This document shows, in pieces, positions 27,346-35,590 of a stretch of DNA of 64,000 nt. The position numbers and the translations under genes were made by a program. The notes under the pieces were generated by a model. It was not told the DNA's origin and did not search any database. It was given only the letters and a program-made list of their open reading frames with translations. Each line of letters starts with the position of its first letter. Positions within the stretch are counted from its first letter, which is position 1. Origin of the DNA: Hyphomonadaceae bacterium (lineage in GTDB: Bacteria > Pseudomonadota > Alphaproteobacteria > Rhizobiales > Hyphomicrobiaceae); contig JAIEQJ010000049.1 of the NCBI GenBank assembly GCA_019747815.1, positions 1 through 64,000 of the forward strand. Direction: 5' to 3'.

Positions 27346-28335
27346 TCATTCCTTCAGCGTGATATTGGCTGCGCTGATCACCTCGCCCCAGCGCTTGCGC
27401 TCGGCGGCCATGAACGCGCCAAAGGCCGCTGCGCGGACGGCGGAGGGAGCCGCGCCGTCGTCCTTGAGGCGGGCCAGCAGTTCTGGGCTTGTCAGGGCCT
27501 CTCCGGCAGCGCTCTCCAATCGTGCGCGAATCTCGGAAGGCAGGCCCTTCGGCGCCAATAGGCCATACCACGCCGCTGCGACATAGCCTGGAACACCAAC
27601 TTCCGCTGCGGTTGGCACGTCAGGCAGCACGGCGGCGCGAGCCGGTCCGGTGACGGCCAGCGCCTTGAGCTTGCCGCCGTTGATAAGGCCCGTCGCGGAG
27701 GGGATGGTCGTGATCATGAAGTCGATATGGCCGCCCACCACGTCACTGAGTGCGGGCGATGCGCCGCGGTAGGCCACATGCAACGCCTTGATCCCCGCGG
27801 CGCGCTCCAGCAGCAAAGTCGCCAGATGGCTTGCGGAGGCATGCGAGGCCGATCCGTAGGTGAGGCCTGCGGGACGCCGCCTTGCTTCCTCGACGAGTTC
27901 GGCGAGCGTCTGCACCCTGGACCCCGATCCCACGACGATCACGAGTGAGGCATTGGCGATCAGCGTGATGGGCTCGAGTGCCCGTTCGGGGTCCGACTTC
28001 ATGGTCTTGTAGAGATGCGGGTTGACCACCATCGGGCCTTGGTTGCCGATCAGCAGTGTGTGGCCGTCAGGCGCGGCATTGGCCACGGCGTCGGTGGCGA
28101 TGTTGCCGCCCGCGCCCGGCCGGTTCTCCACCACGATGACGCCGCCGAGCCTCTCCTCCAGCGCCCTGGCGAACACGCGAGCAATGGCGTCGGTGCCGCC
28201 GCCGGCTGCATAGGGCAGCACCAGTGTGATGGGGCGCGCCGGATAGGTCTCCTGCGCATTCAAGAGCGGGGTCGGCGCCGCGATCAACGTCGCCAAAGTC
28301 AGCGCCGGCAGGAAGGCACGAGGCGCATGCTTCAT
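27346..28335 (-). CDS. Orphan Bug-family (TctC) substrate-binding protein
   Basis: Periplasmic receptor of 329 residues with a signal peptide (FLPALTLATLIAAPTPLLNAQ) and Bug hallmarks YPARPITLVLPYAAGGGTD, ENRPGAGGNIATDAVA and APDGHTLLIGNQG. No tctA or tctB gene adjoins it, unlike the two complete operons at 7.3-10.4 kb and 31.8-34.8 kb. Orphan Bug proteins may use membrane subunits encoded elsewhere or act in sensing. The start at 28335 fits the signal peptide; a longer upstream frame is not credible. It is divergent from the SDR gene. Confidence 0.9.
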   Translation of the reverse strand: MKHAPRAFLPALTLATLIAAPTPLLNAQETYPARPITLVLPYAAGGGTDAIARVFARALEERLGGVIVVENRPGAGGNIATDAVANAAPDGHTLLIGNQGPMVVNPHLYKTMKSDPERALEPITLIANASLVIVVGSGSRVQTLAELVEEARRRPAGLTYGSASHASASHLATLLLERAAGIKALHVAYRGASPALSDVVGGHIDFMITTIPSATGLINGGKLKALAVTGPARAAVLPDVPTAAEVGVPGYVAAAWYGLLAPKGLPSEIRARLESAAGEALTSPELLARLKDDGAAPSAVRAAAFGAFMAAERKRWGEVISAANITLKE

Positions 28336-28466
28336 GGGGCGCTCGCTAAGAATGGCTGGCCGAGCCGGCGTGGCGGGTTGCCGACCGCGCGAGGAGAATG
28401 CCACAAGCTCGCTTGATCTTCGAGGGCGCATGGCCACAATGCATGGCCAAGCCCACCGGAGGCCCC

Positions 28467-29219
28467 ATGGACCTGCAACTCAAAGGCCGGCTTGCGCTTG
28501 TGACGGGCGCCAGTGTCGGCATTGGTCGCGGCATTGCGTTGGCGCTTGCGCGTGAGGGCGCACGGCTTGCGCTCGTGGCCCGGCGAAGAGAACTGCTCGA
28601 GGCAGTGGCTGGGGAAATTGTGGCGGCCGGCGGCGGGCGGCCGATCCTCATCGTCGAGGATCTCATGCAGGACGGGGCGCCGGAGCGCATTGCCGAGGCG
28701 GCGCTCGCCGGGTTGGGAGCGGTGGAGATCCTCGTCAACAATGCCGGAGGCAGCAGGCCGTTCAAGCTCGACGCCAGCGAAGAGCAGTGGCAGGAGGCGC
28801 TGACGCTCAACTTCACGCGCCAGCGTCAGCTCACGCATCATCTGCTTGAGCAGATGATGCAGCGCAAGTGGGGTCGGATTCTCAACATCACCGGCAAGTC
28901 CGAACCGGACGGCATCAATGGTGCCTTCTGCGCCAAGGCGGCGGCGCATGCGTGGGCCAAGGGTCTGTCGCGCGAGGTTGGCAGGCACGGCATCACCGTC
29001 AACTGCCTGCCGCCGGGACGGATCATGTCGGAGCAGATCCGCCGCAACTACACACCCGAGTATCGGCAATGGCAGGCCGATCACGAGATCCCCGTCGGCC
29101 GCTACGGCGAGCCGGAGGACGTGGCTAGTCTCGTCTGCTTCCTGGCCTCGCCGCTGGCCGGCTACATCACTGGCGCGGTCATCCCCGTGGACGGTGGGCT
29201 GCGGCGCTATCAGTTCTGA
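28467..29219 (+). CDS. SDR-family protein lacking the catalytic Tyr
   Basis: A 250-residue Rossmann protein of the short-chain dehydrogenase/reductase superfamily. Cofactor binding is intact: VTGASVGIGRGIA at the N-terminus and ILVNNAGGSRPF. The active site is unusual: where YxxxK is expected the sequence is Ala153-Phe-Cys-Ala-Lys157, and the Ser region reads NITGKSEP. The C-terminal GRYGEPEDVASLVCFLAS and AVIPVDGG are typical. It is thus probably a divergent member with altered or no redox chemistry. ATG 28467 has a GGAGG site; ATG 28443 is an alternative. Confidence 0.85.
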   Translation: MDLQLKGRLALVTGASVGIGRGIALALAREGARLALVARRRELLEAVAGEIVAAGGGRPILIVEDLMQDGAPERIAEAALAGLGAVEILVNNAGGSRPFKLDASEEQWQEALTLNFTRQRQLTHHLLEQMMQRKWGRILNITGKSEPDGINGAFCAKAAAHAWAKGLSREVGRHGITVNCLPPGRIMSEQIRRNYTPEYRQWQADHEIPVGRYGEPEDVASLVCFLASPLAGYITGAVIPVDGGLRRYQF

Positions 29220-29224
29220 GGGTG

Positions 29225-29404
29225 CTAGGGAGCGGGCTCTTCGACGATCTTGTCGCCCGCCGACTTCTTGACGAGGTCGATGGCGTGCAGACAGTCCTTC
29301 TTGTCCTTGTAGCCTTCGCCTGAGGTGGCAATCTTCTTGCCGTTGGCTGCCGTCAGGTTCCAGCGCCACTCGCCGCGGGCATCCTTTTTGACATGAAAAG
29401 TCAT
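29225..29404 (-). CDS. DUF1508/YegP-like small protein
   Basis: A 59-residue protein with one YegP-like unit: FHVKKDARGEWRWNLTAANG, KKIATSGEGYKDKKDC and HAIDLVKKSA. These units form small beta-beta-beta-alpha folds of unknown function, commonly duplicated in other proteins but single here. The ATG is preceded by AGGAG at 7 bases. It converges on the SDR gene, with only 5 bases between the two stops. Confidence 0.8.
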   Translation of the reverse strand: MTFHVKKDARGEWRWNLTAANGKKIATSGEGYKDKKDCLHAIDLVKKSAGDKIVEEPAP

Positions 29405-29526
29405 GACCGTACTCCTGACGTTGGCGGCCTCGGCTCGCCGGGCCGGTTTGGCAGCGCAAGCTTAACGGAAGTTCAGGGGCGCGCACGGAAAATCGCGCAG
29501 CGGAGCCACCCCGGATGCGGCTCTCG

Positions 29527-29832
29527 TCACTTCATGGTCAGGTTCTCCAGGCGGTTTGCCACCCGGCGGCAGGTGCGGCCCCAGTCCTGTTTGCTCATGT
29601 GCGTCTTGCGATCCCACATGGCGAGGCAGCTTGCCAGTGCATCGCCCGTGGTCTTCCTTCCGTTGGGTGTCCCAACCGCTTTGGCTGCTGCGCGGCCGTC
29701 CGCCGGCTCCTTGCCAGGCTGGGCTCTGGCGCGATCTGCCGGCGGCGCAGCCGGCGCCTGGGAGCTGCTGGTCTGGGCGATCGCTGCGCCCGCGATACAG
29801 CCCAGGATGGAAGTCACCATCAGTACGCGCAT
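29527..29832 (-). CDS. Small exported protein of unknown function
   Basis: A 101-residue protein starting MRVLMVTSILGCIAGAAIAQ, a clear signal peptide, followed by a Pro/Ala/Lys-rich stretch and a C-terminal helical segment with two cysteines (ASCLAMWD and GRTCRRVANRL) that could form a disulfide. I do not recognise a family. The start at 29832 opens directly into the signal peptide. It stands alone between the YegP-like gene and the quinone oxidoreductase. Confidence 0.6.
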   Translation of the reverse strand: MRVLMVTSILGCIAGAAIAQTSSSQAPAAPPADRARAQPGKEPADGRAAAKAVGTPNGRKTTGDALASCLAMWDRKTHMSKQDWGRTCRRVANRLENLTMK

Positions 29833-30025
29833 AGGAATCTGTCCGGGAAAGATGCCACCGTGAGTGCCCAATTCGGGACACTAGCAGACAAACAGCCGCC
29901 GTACATCGTGCCGTGCCGGTGTGGAGCCACTGTGGCAACACGCCAGCCTTGGCAGATGATCGACGCCAAGGCCGGTCTCTGATAACTCCTGGCGCGAGGG
30001 TCGCAAGCGTGAGGAGACGTCGGCA

Positions 30026-31024
30026 ATGAAGGCTATGTTGAGCAGGCAGCCAGGCGGTCCGGAGACGCTGGTGCTGGAAGAGCTGCCCGATCCCAAGCCG
30101 GGCGCCGACGATGTGCTTATTGCAGTGAAGGCCTGTGGGGTCAATTATCCCGACCTGCTCATCATTGAGGACCGCTATCAGTTCAAGCCCCCGCGGCCGT
30201 TTGCACCCGGTGGCGAGGTGGCCGGTGTGGTCGAGGCGGTGGGCGATGGCGTCAGCGGCATCAGGCCCGGCGACCGGGTGATCGGCTCGACCATTGCCGG
30301 CGGCATGGCCGAGAAGCTGGTGGTCGAAGCCGTCCGCTGCATCCCGATGCCCGCAAACATGCCGTTCGATGAGGCGAGCGCCCTGATCCTCACCTACGCG
30401 ACCTCGATCCACGCCCTCAAGGATCGCGCCAAGCTGAGGAAGGGTGAAACGCTGCTGGTGCTGGGCGCGGCCGGCGGTGTTGGCCTGTCGGCCGTCGAGC
30501 TTGGCAAGGCCTACGGTGCGCGGGTGATTGCGGCAGTCTCGTCCGAGGACAAGCTGGCGTTCGTCAAGCAGCATGGCGCGGACGGCGGGTTGGTCTACCC
30601 GTCCGGGCCGTTCGACAAGTCCGGGGCGAAGGCATTGGCGGATCTGTTCAAACAGGCCTGCGGCGAGAAGGGGGCCGATGTGATCTACGATCCCGTCGGC
30701 GGCGACTATTCCGAGGCGGCGCTCCGGTCGATCGCCTGGGAAGGCCGTTTTCTCGTGGTCGGCTTCCCGGCAGGCATTCCCAAGCTGCCGCTCAATCTGA
30801 CGCTGCTCAAATCCTGCGACGTGGTCGGCGTGTTCTGGGGTGCGTTCGCGCGGCGCGACCCGAAGGCCAATGCAGCCAACATCGCCGAGCTGATGCAGCT
30901 CTACGCCAAGGGCGCGATCAAGCCGCTGATCTCGGAGCGCTACCCGCTCGCCCGGGCTGGGGAGGCCATTGCCAGACTCGCCTCGCGCAAGGCCATGGGC
31001 AAGATCGTGGTGACGATGGACTGA
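30026..31024 (+). CDS. Zinc-independent NADPH:quinone oxidoreductase family protein
   Basis: Medium-chain dehydrogenase/reductase of 332 residues. It has the Qor-type N-terminal VKACGVNYPDLLIIEDRYQ, the FAPGGEVAGVVEAVG strand and the nucleotide fold GAAGGVGLSAVELGKAYGARV, but no zinc-binding cysteines. Members reduce quinones or alpha,beta-unsaturated carbonyls, including acryloyl-CoA-like substrates. The start has a GAGGAG element 9 bases upstream. The histidine phosphatase gene follows 8 bases after its stop, so they are probably cotranscribed. Confidence 0.9.
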   Translation: MKAMLSRQPGGPETLVLEELPDPKPGADDVLIAVKACGVNYPDLLIIEDRYQFKPPRPFAPGGEVAGVVEAVGDGVSGIRPGDRVIGSTIAGGMAEKLVVEAVRCIPMPANMPFDEASALILTYATSIHALKDRAKLRKGETLLVLGAAGGVGLSAVELGKAYGARVIAAVSSEDKLAFVKQHGADGGLVYPSGPFDKSGAKALADLFKQACGEKGADVIYDPVGGDYSEAALRSIAWEGRFLVVGFPAGIPKLPLNLTLLKSCDVVGVFWGAFARRDPKANAANIAELMQLYAKGAIKPLISERYPLARAGEAIARLASRKAMGKIVVTMD

Positions 31025-31031
31025 TGCCCCC

Positions 31032-31718
31032 ATGTCCACGGCGACGCGATGGTGGTGGATTCGGCATGCGCCGGTGCCCGATGGTGGTCGTATTTATGGA
31101 CAGCGCGACCTCGACTGCGATTGCAGCGACACCGAGACCTTTCGCATCCTGGCGCGGGAGCTGCCGCGAGATGCCGTCTGGGTGACCAGCAATCTGGTCC
31201 GCACCCGGCAGACGGCGGCGGCCATTCTGGCGGCCGCCGAGGCGGATCGCTTCGCCGATGTGGCGCCCGTGGCCGTGCGGGAGCTTGCCGAGCAGCATCT
31301 GGGCGAGTGGCAGGGGCAGGAGCGCAAGGCGTTCTATGCTGCGCGTAGGGTCGGCACGCATACGCTTTGGTTTGCGCCCGCCGACGAGCGCCCGCCCGGC
31401 GGGGAGAACTTTTCCGATCTCGTGCAGCGTGTGGCACCGGCGATTGCGCGCCTGAACCTGGAGCATCGCGGCAGGGATATCGTTGCCGTGACGCACGGGG
31501 GTACGATTCGCGCGGCGCTCGGCCTGGCACTGGGGCTCACGCCACAGACATCGCTCGCCTTTTCCGTCGAGAACTGCTCGCTGACCCGGCTGGACCACCT
31601 CACCGCTGACGGCGGGCTAGGCCTCTGGCGCGTCATAGCGGTCAACCATCGGCCCTGGTCGCGCGCACCGGCCGGCGAGCACCCTGGCCACAATCCCGTC
31701 GCCATCGACAAGGCCTGA
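31032..31718 (+). CDS. Histidine phosphatase family protein
   Basis: Phosphoglycerate-mutase-like phosphatase of 228 residues using a phosphohistidine intermediate. The catalytic motif is WIRHAPVPDGGRIYGQRD, with RHA in place of the commoner RHG; the acid is in ELAEQHLGEWQGQ and the second histidine in VTHGGTIRAAL. The LGEWQG segment resembles CobC-type alpha-ribazole phosphatases, but no cobalamin genes are near, so the substrate is left open. It is coupled to the upstream oxidoreductase and converges with tctA. Confidence 0.85.
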   Translation: MSTATRWWWIRHAPVPDGGRIYGQRDLDCDCSDTETFRILARELPRDAVWVTSNLVRTRQTAAAILAAAEADRFADVAPVAVRELAEQHLGEWQGQERKAFYAARRVGTHTLWFAPADERPPGGENFSDLVQRVAPAIARLNLEHRGRDIVAVTHGGTIRAALGLALGLTPQTSLAFSVENCSLTRLDHLTADGGLGLWRVIAVNHRPWSRAPAGEHPGHNPVAIDKA

Positions 31719-31730
31719 CCTCCCTGCGGG

Positions 31731-31774
31731 GAGCCTGTCGAACTCTGGGCCGAAAGGAGTTTCGCAACAGGCTC
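31731..31774. terminator. Imperfect inverted repeat between convergent genes
   Basis: Arms GAGCCTGTcgaactc and gagtttcgcaACAGGCTC surround a central loop around CTGGGCCGAAAG. The hairpin sits between the convergent stops at 31718 and 31799. It has no strong T-tract on either side, so a bidirectional terminator or a dispersed palindromic element are both possible. Confidence 0.45.
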
Positions 31775-31798
31775 GGGACGGGGGAAGGCTATGCTCCG

Positions 31799-33304
31799 TC
31801 AGCTCGTCTCCAGCGCGATGGTCTCGCGGCGCGCGCGGAGCGCCGGCAGGACGGCGGAGCCCAGCAGCACCAGGGCGAGAATGAGACAAGCCAGCGAGAT
31901 CGGCCGCTCGAGGAAGATGGAGAAGCTGCCATCCGACAGGATCAGCGCCTTGCGCAGATTGTTCTCCATCAGCGGCCCCAGCACGAAGGCCAGCACCAGC
32001 GGTGCCAGCTCGTAGCCGAGCTTGCGCATCAGGTAGCCGAGCACGCCGAAGGCGATCATCACGTAGATGTCGAAGACGGCATTGGCGATGCTGTAGACGC
32101 CGATGATGCAGAACAGCAGGATCAGCGGAAACAGGATGCGATAGGGCACTTTCAAGACCTGCACCCACAGGCCGATCAGCGGCAGGTTCAGGATCAACAG
32201 CATGATGTTGCCAATATACATGCTGGCGACGATGCCCCAGAACAGGTTCGGGTTCTGGACCATCAGCAGCGGGCCCGGCTGCACGTTGTGGACGATGAAG
32301 GCGCCGAGCAGCAACGCCATCACCACGTTGGGCGGGATACCGAGCGTCAGCAGCGGAATGAAGCCGCTGCCCGCCGCGGCATTGTTGGCGGCTTCCGGAC
32401 CGGCGACGCCGGCAATGGCGCCCTTGCCGAATTTCTCCGGTGTCTTCGAAACCCGCTTCTCCAGCGCATAGGACAGGAACGAGGCGATCACCGCGCCGCC
32501 GCCGGGCAGGATGCCGAGGATGAAGCCGAGCACGGAGCCGCGTGCCAGGGGCGCTGCACTTTCCGCCCAGTCCTGGCGCGACGGCAGCAATCCCTTGATG
32601 CGCTCGGCGAACATCTCGCGTGTCAGCCTCTGCTCGAGGTTGATGAGGATCTCGGCGATGCCGAACAGGCCCATGACGATGGGCACCAGGCCCACGCCGT
32701 CGACCAGCTCCATCCGATCGAAGGTGAGGCGGGCCACGGCGCTGATGGAATCGAGGCCGACGAGCCCGAGGATCAGGCCGAAGCAGGCCATGATCAGCGC
32801 CTTGAGCAGCGAGCCGTGCGACAGATAGGTGAGAATGGAAAGGCCCAGCACCATCAGGCTGAAATACTCGGCCGGTCCGAATTTCACGGCGAACCGCGCC
32901 AGCGTCGGCGCGATCAGCATCAGGCCGACGATCGCCAGCGTGCCGGCGATGAAGGAGCCGATGGCGGCGATGCCGAGTGCGGGACCCGCGCGGCCCTGGC
33001 GTGCCATCTGGTGGCCGTCGAGGGTGGTGACGACGGAGGCCGCCTCGCCCGGAATGTTGACCAGGATCGCGGTCGTCGAGCCGCCGTACATGGAGCCGTA
33101 GTAGATGCCGGCCAGCATGATGATGCCGGCCTCGGGCGTGATGGTGAATGTCACGGGGAGAAGCAGCGACATGGCGGCGACGGGGCCGATGCCGGGCAGC
33201 ACGCCAACGAGCGTGCCGATGAAGACGCCGAGGAAGCAGTAGAGGAGGTTGATGGGCTGCAGGGCGACGCCGAAGCCAAGGCTCAGATTGTCGATAAGGT
33301 CCAC
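31799..33304 (-). CDS. tctA: TTT transporter large membrane subunit TctA (second copy)
   Basis: A 501-residue permease with GVLPGIGPVAAMSLLLP and YGGSTTAILVNIPGE, the two TctA motifs, and GILPGGGAVIASFLSYALEK in the second half. It is clearly homologous to the copy at 7760 but divergent in sequence, so the two are not a recent duplication. It is the last gene of a minus-strand operon tctC-tctB-tctA, starting 3 bases after tctB. Confidence 0.95.
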   Translation of the reverse strand: MDLIDNLSLGFGVALQPINLLYCFLGVFIGTLVGVLPGIGPVAAMSLLLPVTFTITPEAGIIMLAGIYYGSMYGGSTTAILVNIPGEAASVVTTLDGHQMARQGRAGPALGIAAIGSFIAGTLAIVGLMLIAPTLARFAVKFGPAEYFSLMVLGLSILTYLSHGSLLKALIMACFGLILGLVGLDSISAVARLTFDRMELVDGVGLVPIVMGLFGIAEILINLEQRLTREMFAERIKGLLPSRQDWAESAAPLARGSVLGFILGILPGGGAVIASFLSYALEKRVSKTPEKFGKGAIAGVAGPEAANNAAAGSGFIPLLTLGIPPNVVMALLLGAFIVHNVQPGPLLMVQNPNLFWGIVASMYIGNIMLLILNLPLIGLWVQVLKVPYRILFPLILLFCIIGVYSIANAVFDIYVMIAFGVLGYLMRKLGYELAPLVLAFVLGPLMENNLRKALILSDGSFSIFLERPISLACLILALVLLGSAVLPALRARRETIALETS

Positions 33305-33307
33305 GGC

Positions 33308-33802
33308 CTAGCTCCGCCCGAATATGAGTGGCAGATGCGTGGTCAGCCAGCGCTCGACGTCGCCGGCCGGAAGCTGCGTGCCAAGCCAGCGATGGAAGAC
33401 GATATAGGCCGCCGCCGTGATGAGCACCGCCCCGAGCAGTGGCGTCAGCCAGCCCTGCCGGTCGATGGTCGCGAATAGGATGAAGAGCAGGACGGCGGTG
33501 CCGGCCAGGAAGCCCACCTGCGGCATCAGCCAGGCGTACAACGCCAGCAGTGCGACCACATAGGGTACCAGCCACCAGCGCGTGCCCTGCCACAAGGATG
33601 TGAGAGCCGCACCGGCAGGCTGCCGCGCGGCAACGATCAGTGCTGCTGCGGACAGCCCCGTCATCACCACGCCGACCCAGAAGATCATGAAGCCGGAGCC
33701 CGGATCCCGCAGCGAGCCCAGCCCCAGATCGCTGCCCGACCAAACGATGCCGAGCGCGATCGCCAGCCAGAACGCGGCAGCCAGGATCTCGCCCGTACGC
33801 AT
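33308..33802 (-). CDS. tctB: TTT transporter small membrane subunit TctB (second copy)
   Basis: A 164-residue membrane protein with about four hydrophobic segments. It begins MRTGEILAAAFWLAIALGIV, then SDLGLGSLRDPGSGFM, the TctB region equivalent to the PGTGxxPR of the other copy. It is tightly packed, 3 bases from each neighbour, between tctC and tctA, which supports the call despite weak sequence conservation in TctB. Confidence 0.85.
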   Translation of the reverse strand: MRTGEILAAAFWLAIALGIVWSGSDLGLGSLRDPGSGFMIFWVGVVMTGLSAAALIVAARQPAGAALTSLWQGTRWWLVPYVVALLALYAWLMPQVGFLAGTAVLLFILFATIDRQGWLTPLLGAVLITAAAYIVFHRWLGTQLPAGDVERWLTTHLPLIFGRS

Positions 33803-33805
33803 GGC

Positions 33806-34777
33806 TCAGTTCGTTTTCAGCCCGAGGTCGGCCACCAGCCTCTTCGCCTCCTCGATCTGCTCGGCCGCGTGCTTCTCGTAGTCGGCCGTGTTGAGATAGG
33901 CGAGCTCCTGGTCGAATTTTCGCAGCGCTTCCAGATAGACCGGCTCCCTCACCGCCTTGGCAAAGGCATCGTGCAGGATCTGCACCACCTTCGGATCCAT
34001 CCCCTTGGGGCCGGCGATCCCATAGGGCGAGTTGGCCACGAGAGGAATGCCGAGCTCCGTGAGCGTCGGCACGTCGGGCCAGTTCTTGGTGCGCGCCCCG
34101 CCCCAGGTCGCGAGCAGACGGAAGTCGCCGGAATCCACCAGCGCTCTCCAGCCCGTGGAGTCCGCGACGGCGTCCACGTGTCCGCCGAGCAGCGCCGCGT
34201 TGGTCTCCGCTGCCCCCTTGAAGGGCACTTGCGTCCACCTCACGCCCGCCTGCTTGGCGATCTGCTCCATGCCGATGTGCAGGCTGGTGCCGGTGCCGGG
34301 CGTCCCGTACTTGATCTTGCCAGGATTGGCCTTGGCGTAGTCGATGAGTTCCTTGAACGTCTTCCAGGGCGATTTGCTTTGCACGACCACGCCGAACGTG
34401 TAGCCCGTGAGGCCGGCGACATAGGTGAAATCCTTGGTGGGGTCGAAGGTCGTCTTGGTCATGTAGGGCAGGCGAAAGACCGTGATCGGCATCTGCGCGA
34501 TCGTGTAGCCGTCGGGCTTGGACGTCGCCGCCATCTGCGCGGGTCCCAGCGTGCCCGACGCGCCAGGCCGGTTCTCGATAATGATTTGCTGCCCGAGATG
34601 CTTCTGCGCCGCATCGGCGAATGCGCGCAAGGCAAGGTCCGAGGAGCCGCCTGCCGGCCAGGGGACGATCAGCGTCACGGGCTTGGTGGGAAAGGTCTGG
34701 GCGTGCGCAGGCGCGCCGATCGGTATGCCGAACAGGGCGAGTGCGCCCAGGATCGCATAGAGCTTCAGGCGGTCCAT
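33806..34777 (-). CDS. tctC: TTT transporter periplasmic substrate-binding protein (Bug family)
   Basis: Periplasmic receptor of 323 residues with a signal peptide (LYAILGALALFGIPIGAPAHAQ), then FPTKPVTLIVPWPAGGSSD, ENRPGASGTLGPAQMA and KPDGYTIAQM. The start at 34777 fits the signal peptide; upstream in-frame codons lack similarity. It heads the minus-strand tctCBA operon, whose promoter must lie in the hairpin-rich region after 34778. The ligand is unknown. Confidence 0.92.
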   Translation of the reverse strand: MDRLKLYAILGALALFGIPIGAPAHAQTFPTKPVTLIVPWPAGGSSDLALRAFADAAQKHLGQQIIIENRPGASGTLGPAQMAATSKPDGYTIAQMPITVFRLPYMTKTTFDPTKDFTYVAGLTGYTFGVVVQSKSPWKTFKELIDYAKANPGKIKYGTPGTGTSLHIGMEQIAKQAGVRWTQVPFKGAAETNAALLGGHVDAVADSTGWRALVDSGDFRLLATWGGARTKNWPDVPTLTELGIPLVANSPYGIAGPKGMDPKVVQILHDAFAKAVREPVYLEALRKFDQELAYLNTADYEKHAAEQIEEAKRLVADLGLKTN

Positions 34778-35068
34778 CAGCGTTTCCTCAGTTAGCGTGT
34801 TTTGTTCTTTACATTGCCCGACAATCGGACCGAGCCCTATAGACCTACACCAGTCGAGCAAGGATCAGCAACGCCCGAGCCGGAGATCATGCCGGCCCGG
34901 CGGTGAGCGTATCGCGCCACGTGTAGGACGCGCGGCCTTGCCCTTCGCCAAGCTCGAAACGAGATTTCGCTGCTTCCTCCGTGCTCGCTTTCCATTCGCA
35001 CCTCGCGCTCTTGCGGCGCACGCGCCGTCCGCCCCGCGGGATGCCCCCCGAGGGTGCGACGGGTACGC

Positions 35069-35191
35069 GGGTGCCGCTTCGGCACCCTGGGCCGGCACCA
35101 CCCGGCCCGGGAAGCGCCGGTTGCGCGCCTCCCCGAGAGCCCCGTCGGGCTCCCTGAGACCCTGCTCGGGTCCCTCGGCTGCCTTGCGGCA
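35069..35191. repeat. Chain of six short hairpins with about 21-base spacing
   Basis: Consecutive short inverted repeats: GGGTGCCG-ctt-CGGCACCC (35069-35087), GGGCCGG/CCGGCCC (35089-35108), GCGC/GCGC (35114-35126), GAGCCC-cgtc-GGGCTC (35137-35152), GACCC-tgctc-GGGTC (35158-35172) and TGCC-ttgc-GGCA (35180-35191). Their centres are about 20 to 25 bases apart, mostly 20.5. The arms differ in sequence, so the pattern is structural rather than a simple tandem repeat. Confidence 0.55.
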
Positions 35192-35422
35192 CCCGCGTGG
35201 CGGCGTTTTTCCATCCCGGCGGCTCCTTTTATCCGACGGCGCGCCTGTTGACGTTCGCCGCCGGCGGCAGGCCGGGGTCCTGGTGCTCGGCCCCTGCAGA
35301 CACGGGGGCCTACCGACCAGTTCGCCGCCCCTTGCCACGCTGGCCGCTGGTACCGCGCGTCCCGTCGCGAGCAAGGATGCCGCCACTGTCGCACGGCCCC
35401 GCCGGGGCGGGGATAAGTGCCC

Positions 35423-35468
35423 CCTGTCATCCTGGAATGGCGCGCGAGCGCCATCTCCGGGACCCAGG
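35423..35468. repeat. REP-like palindromic element
   Basis: An extended palindrome with core ATGGCGC-gcga-GCGCCAT (35437-35454) inside imperfect outer arms CCTGTCATCCTGGA and TCTCCGGGACCCAGG. The form, a GTCATCC-like arm and a GGGACCCAGG-like arm around a GC-rich stem, resembles dispersed intergenic palindromes of rhizobial genomes. No second copy was seen in the window. Confidence 0.5.
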
Positions 35469-35523
35469 GCCACACGTCGCGCCTCCGGACGCATGCGATC
35501 GTGTCCGGCCCGGCCGGGCGGGC

Positions 35524-35552
35524 TTGCCGCCGCGTCGGCGACGAGTTATATG
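35524..35552 (+). promoter_or_regulatory. Candidate sigma70-type promoter for tetR
   Basis: TTGCCG at 35524-35529 and TATATG at 35547-35552 are separated by 17 bases. The -10 box overlaps the left arm of the palindromic operator, so binding of the TetR protein would block RNA polymerase. This is a match by eye only. Confidence 0.4.
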
Positions 35553-35573
35553 ACTGACTGGTCAGTCAGTCAT
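35550..35573. promoter_or_regulatory. 24-bp palindromic TetR-family operator
   Basis: Perfect 11-base inverted repeat ATGACTGACTG / CAGTCAGTCAT around a central GT. The size, symmetry and TGACTGACTGGTCAGTCA core are typical of TetR-family operators. It lies 17 bases upstream of the tetR start at 35591, so autoregulation of the efflux operon is the natural reading. Confidence 0.8.
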
Positions 35574-35590
35574 CAGTGGGATGGCTCGCC

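Larger units (their letters stand above)
34778..35549. other. Non-coding, GC-rich region full of inverted repeats
   Basis: About 770 bases between the tctCBA operon and the tetR operator. Long open frames exist on both strands, but their products are Arg/Pro/Gly/Ala-rich with no recognisable domain, as expected from very GC-rich non-coding DNA. Besides the repeats listed separately, it has inverted repeats at 34955-34969 (CGAAA/TTTCG), 35015-35026 (GGCGC-AC-GCGCC) and 35289-35310 (GGCCCC/GGGGCC). A promoter for tctC should lie near its left end. Confidence 0.6.
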
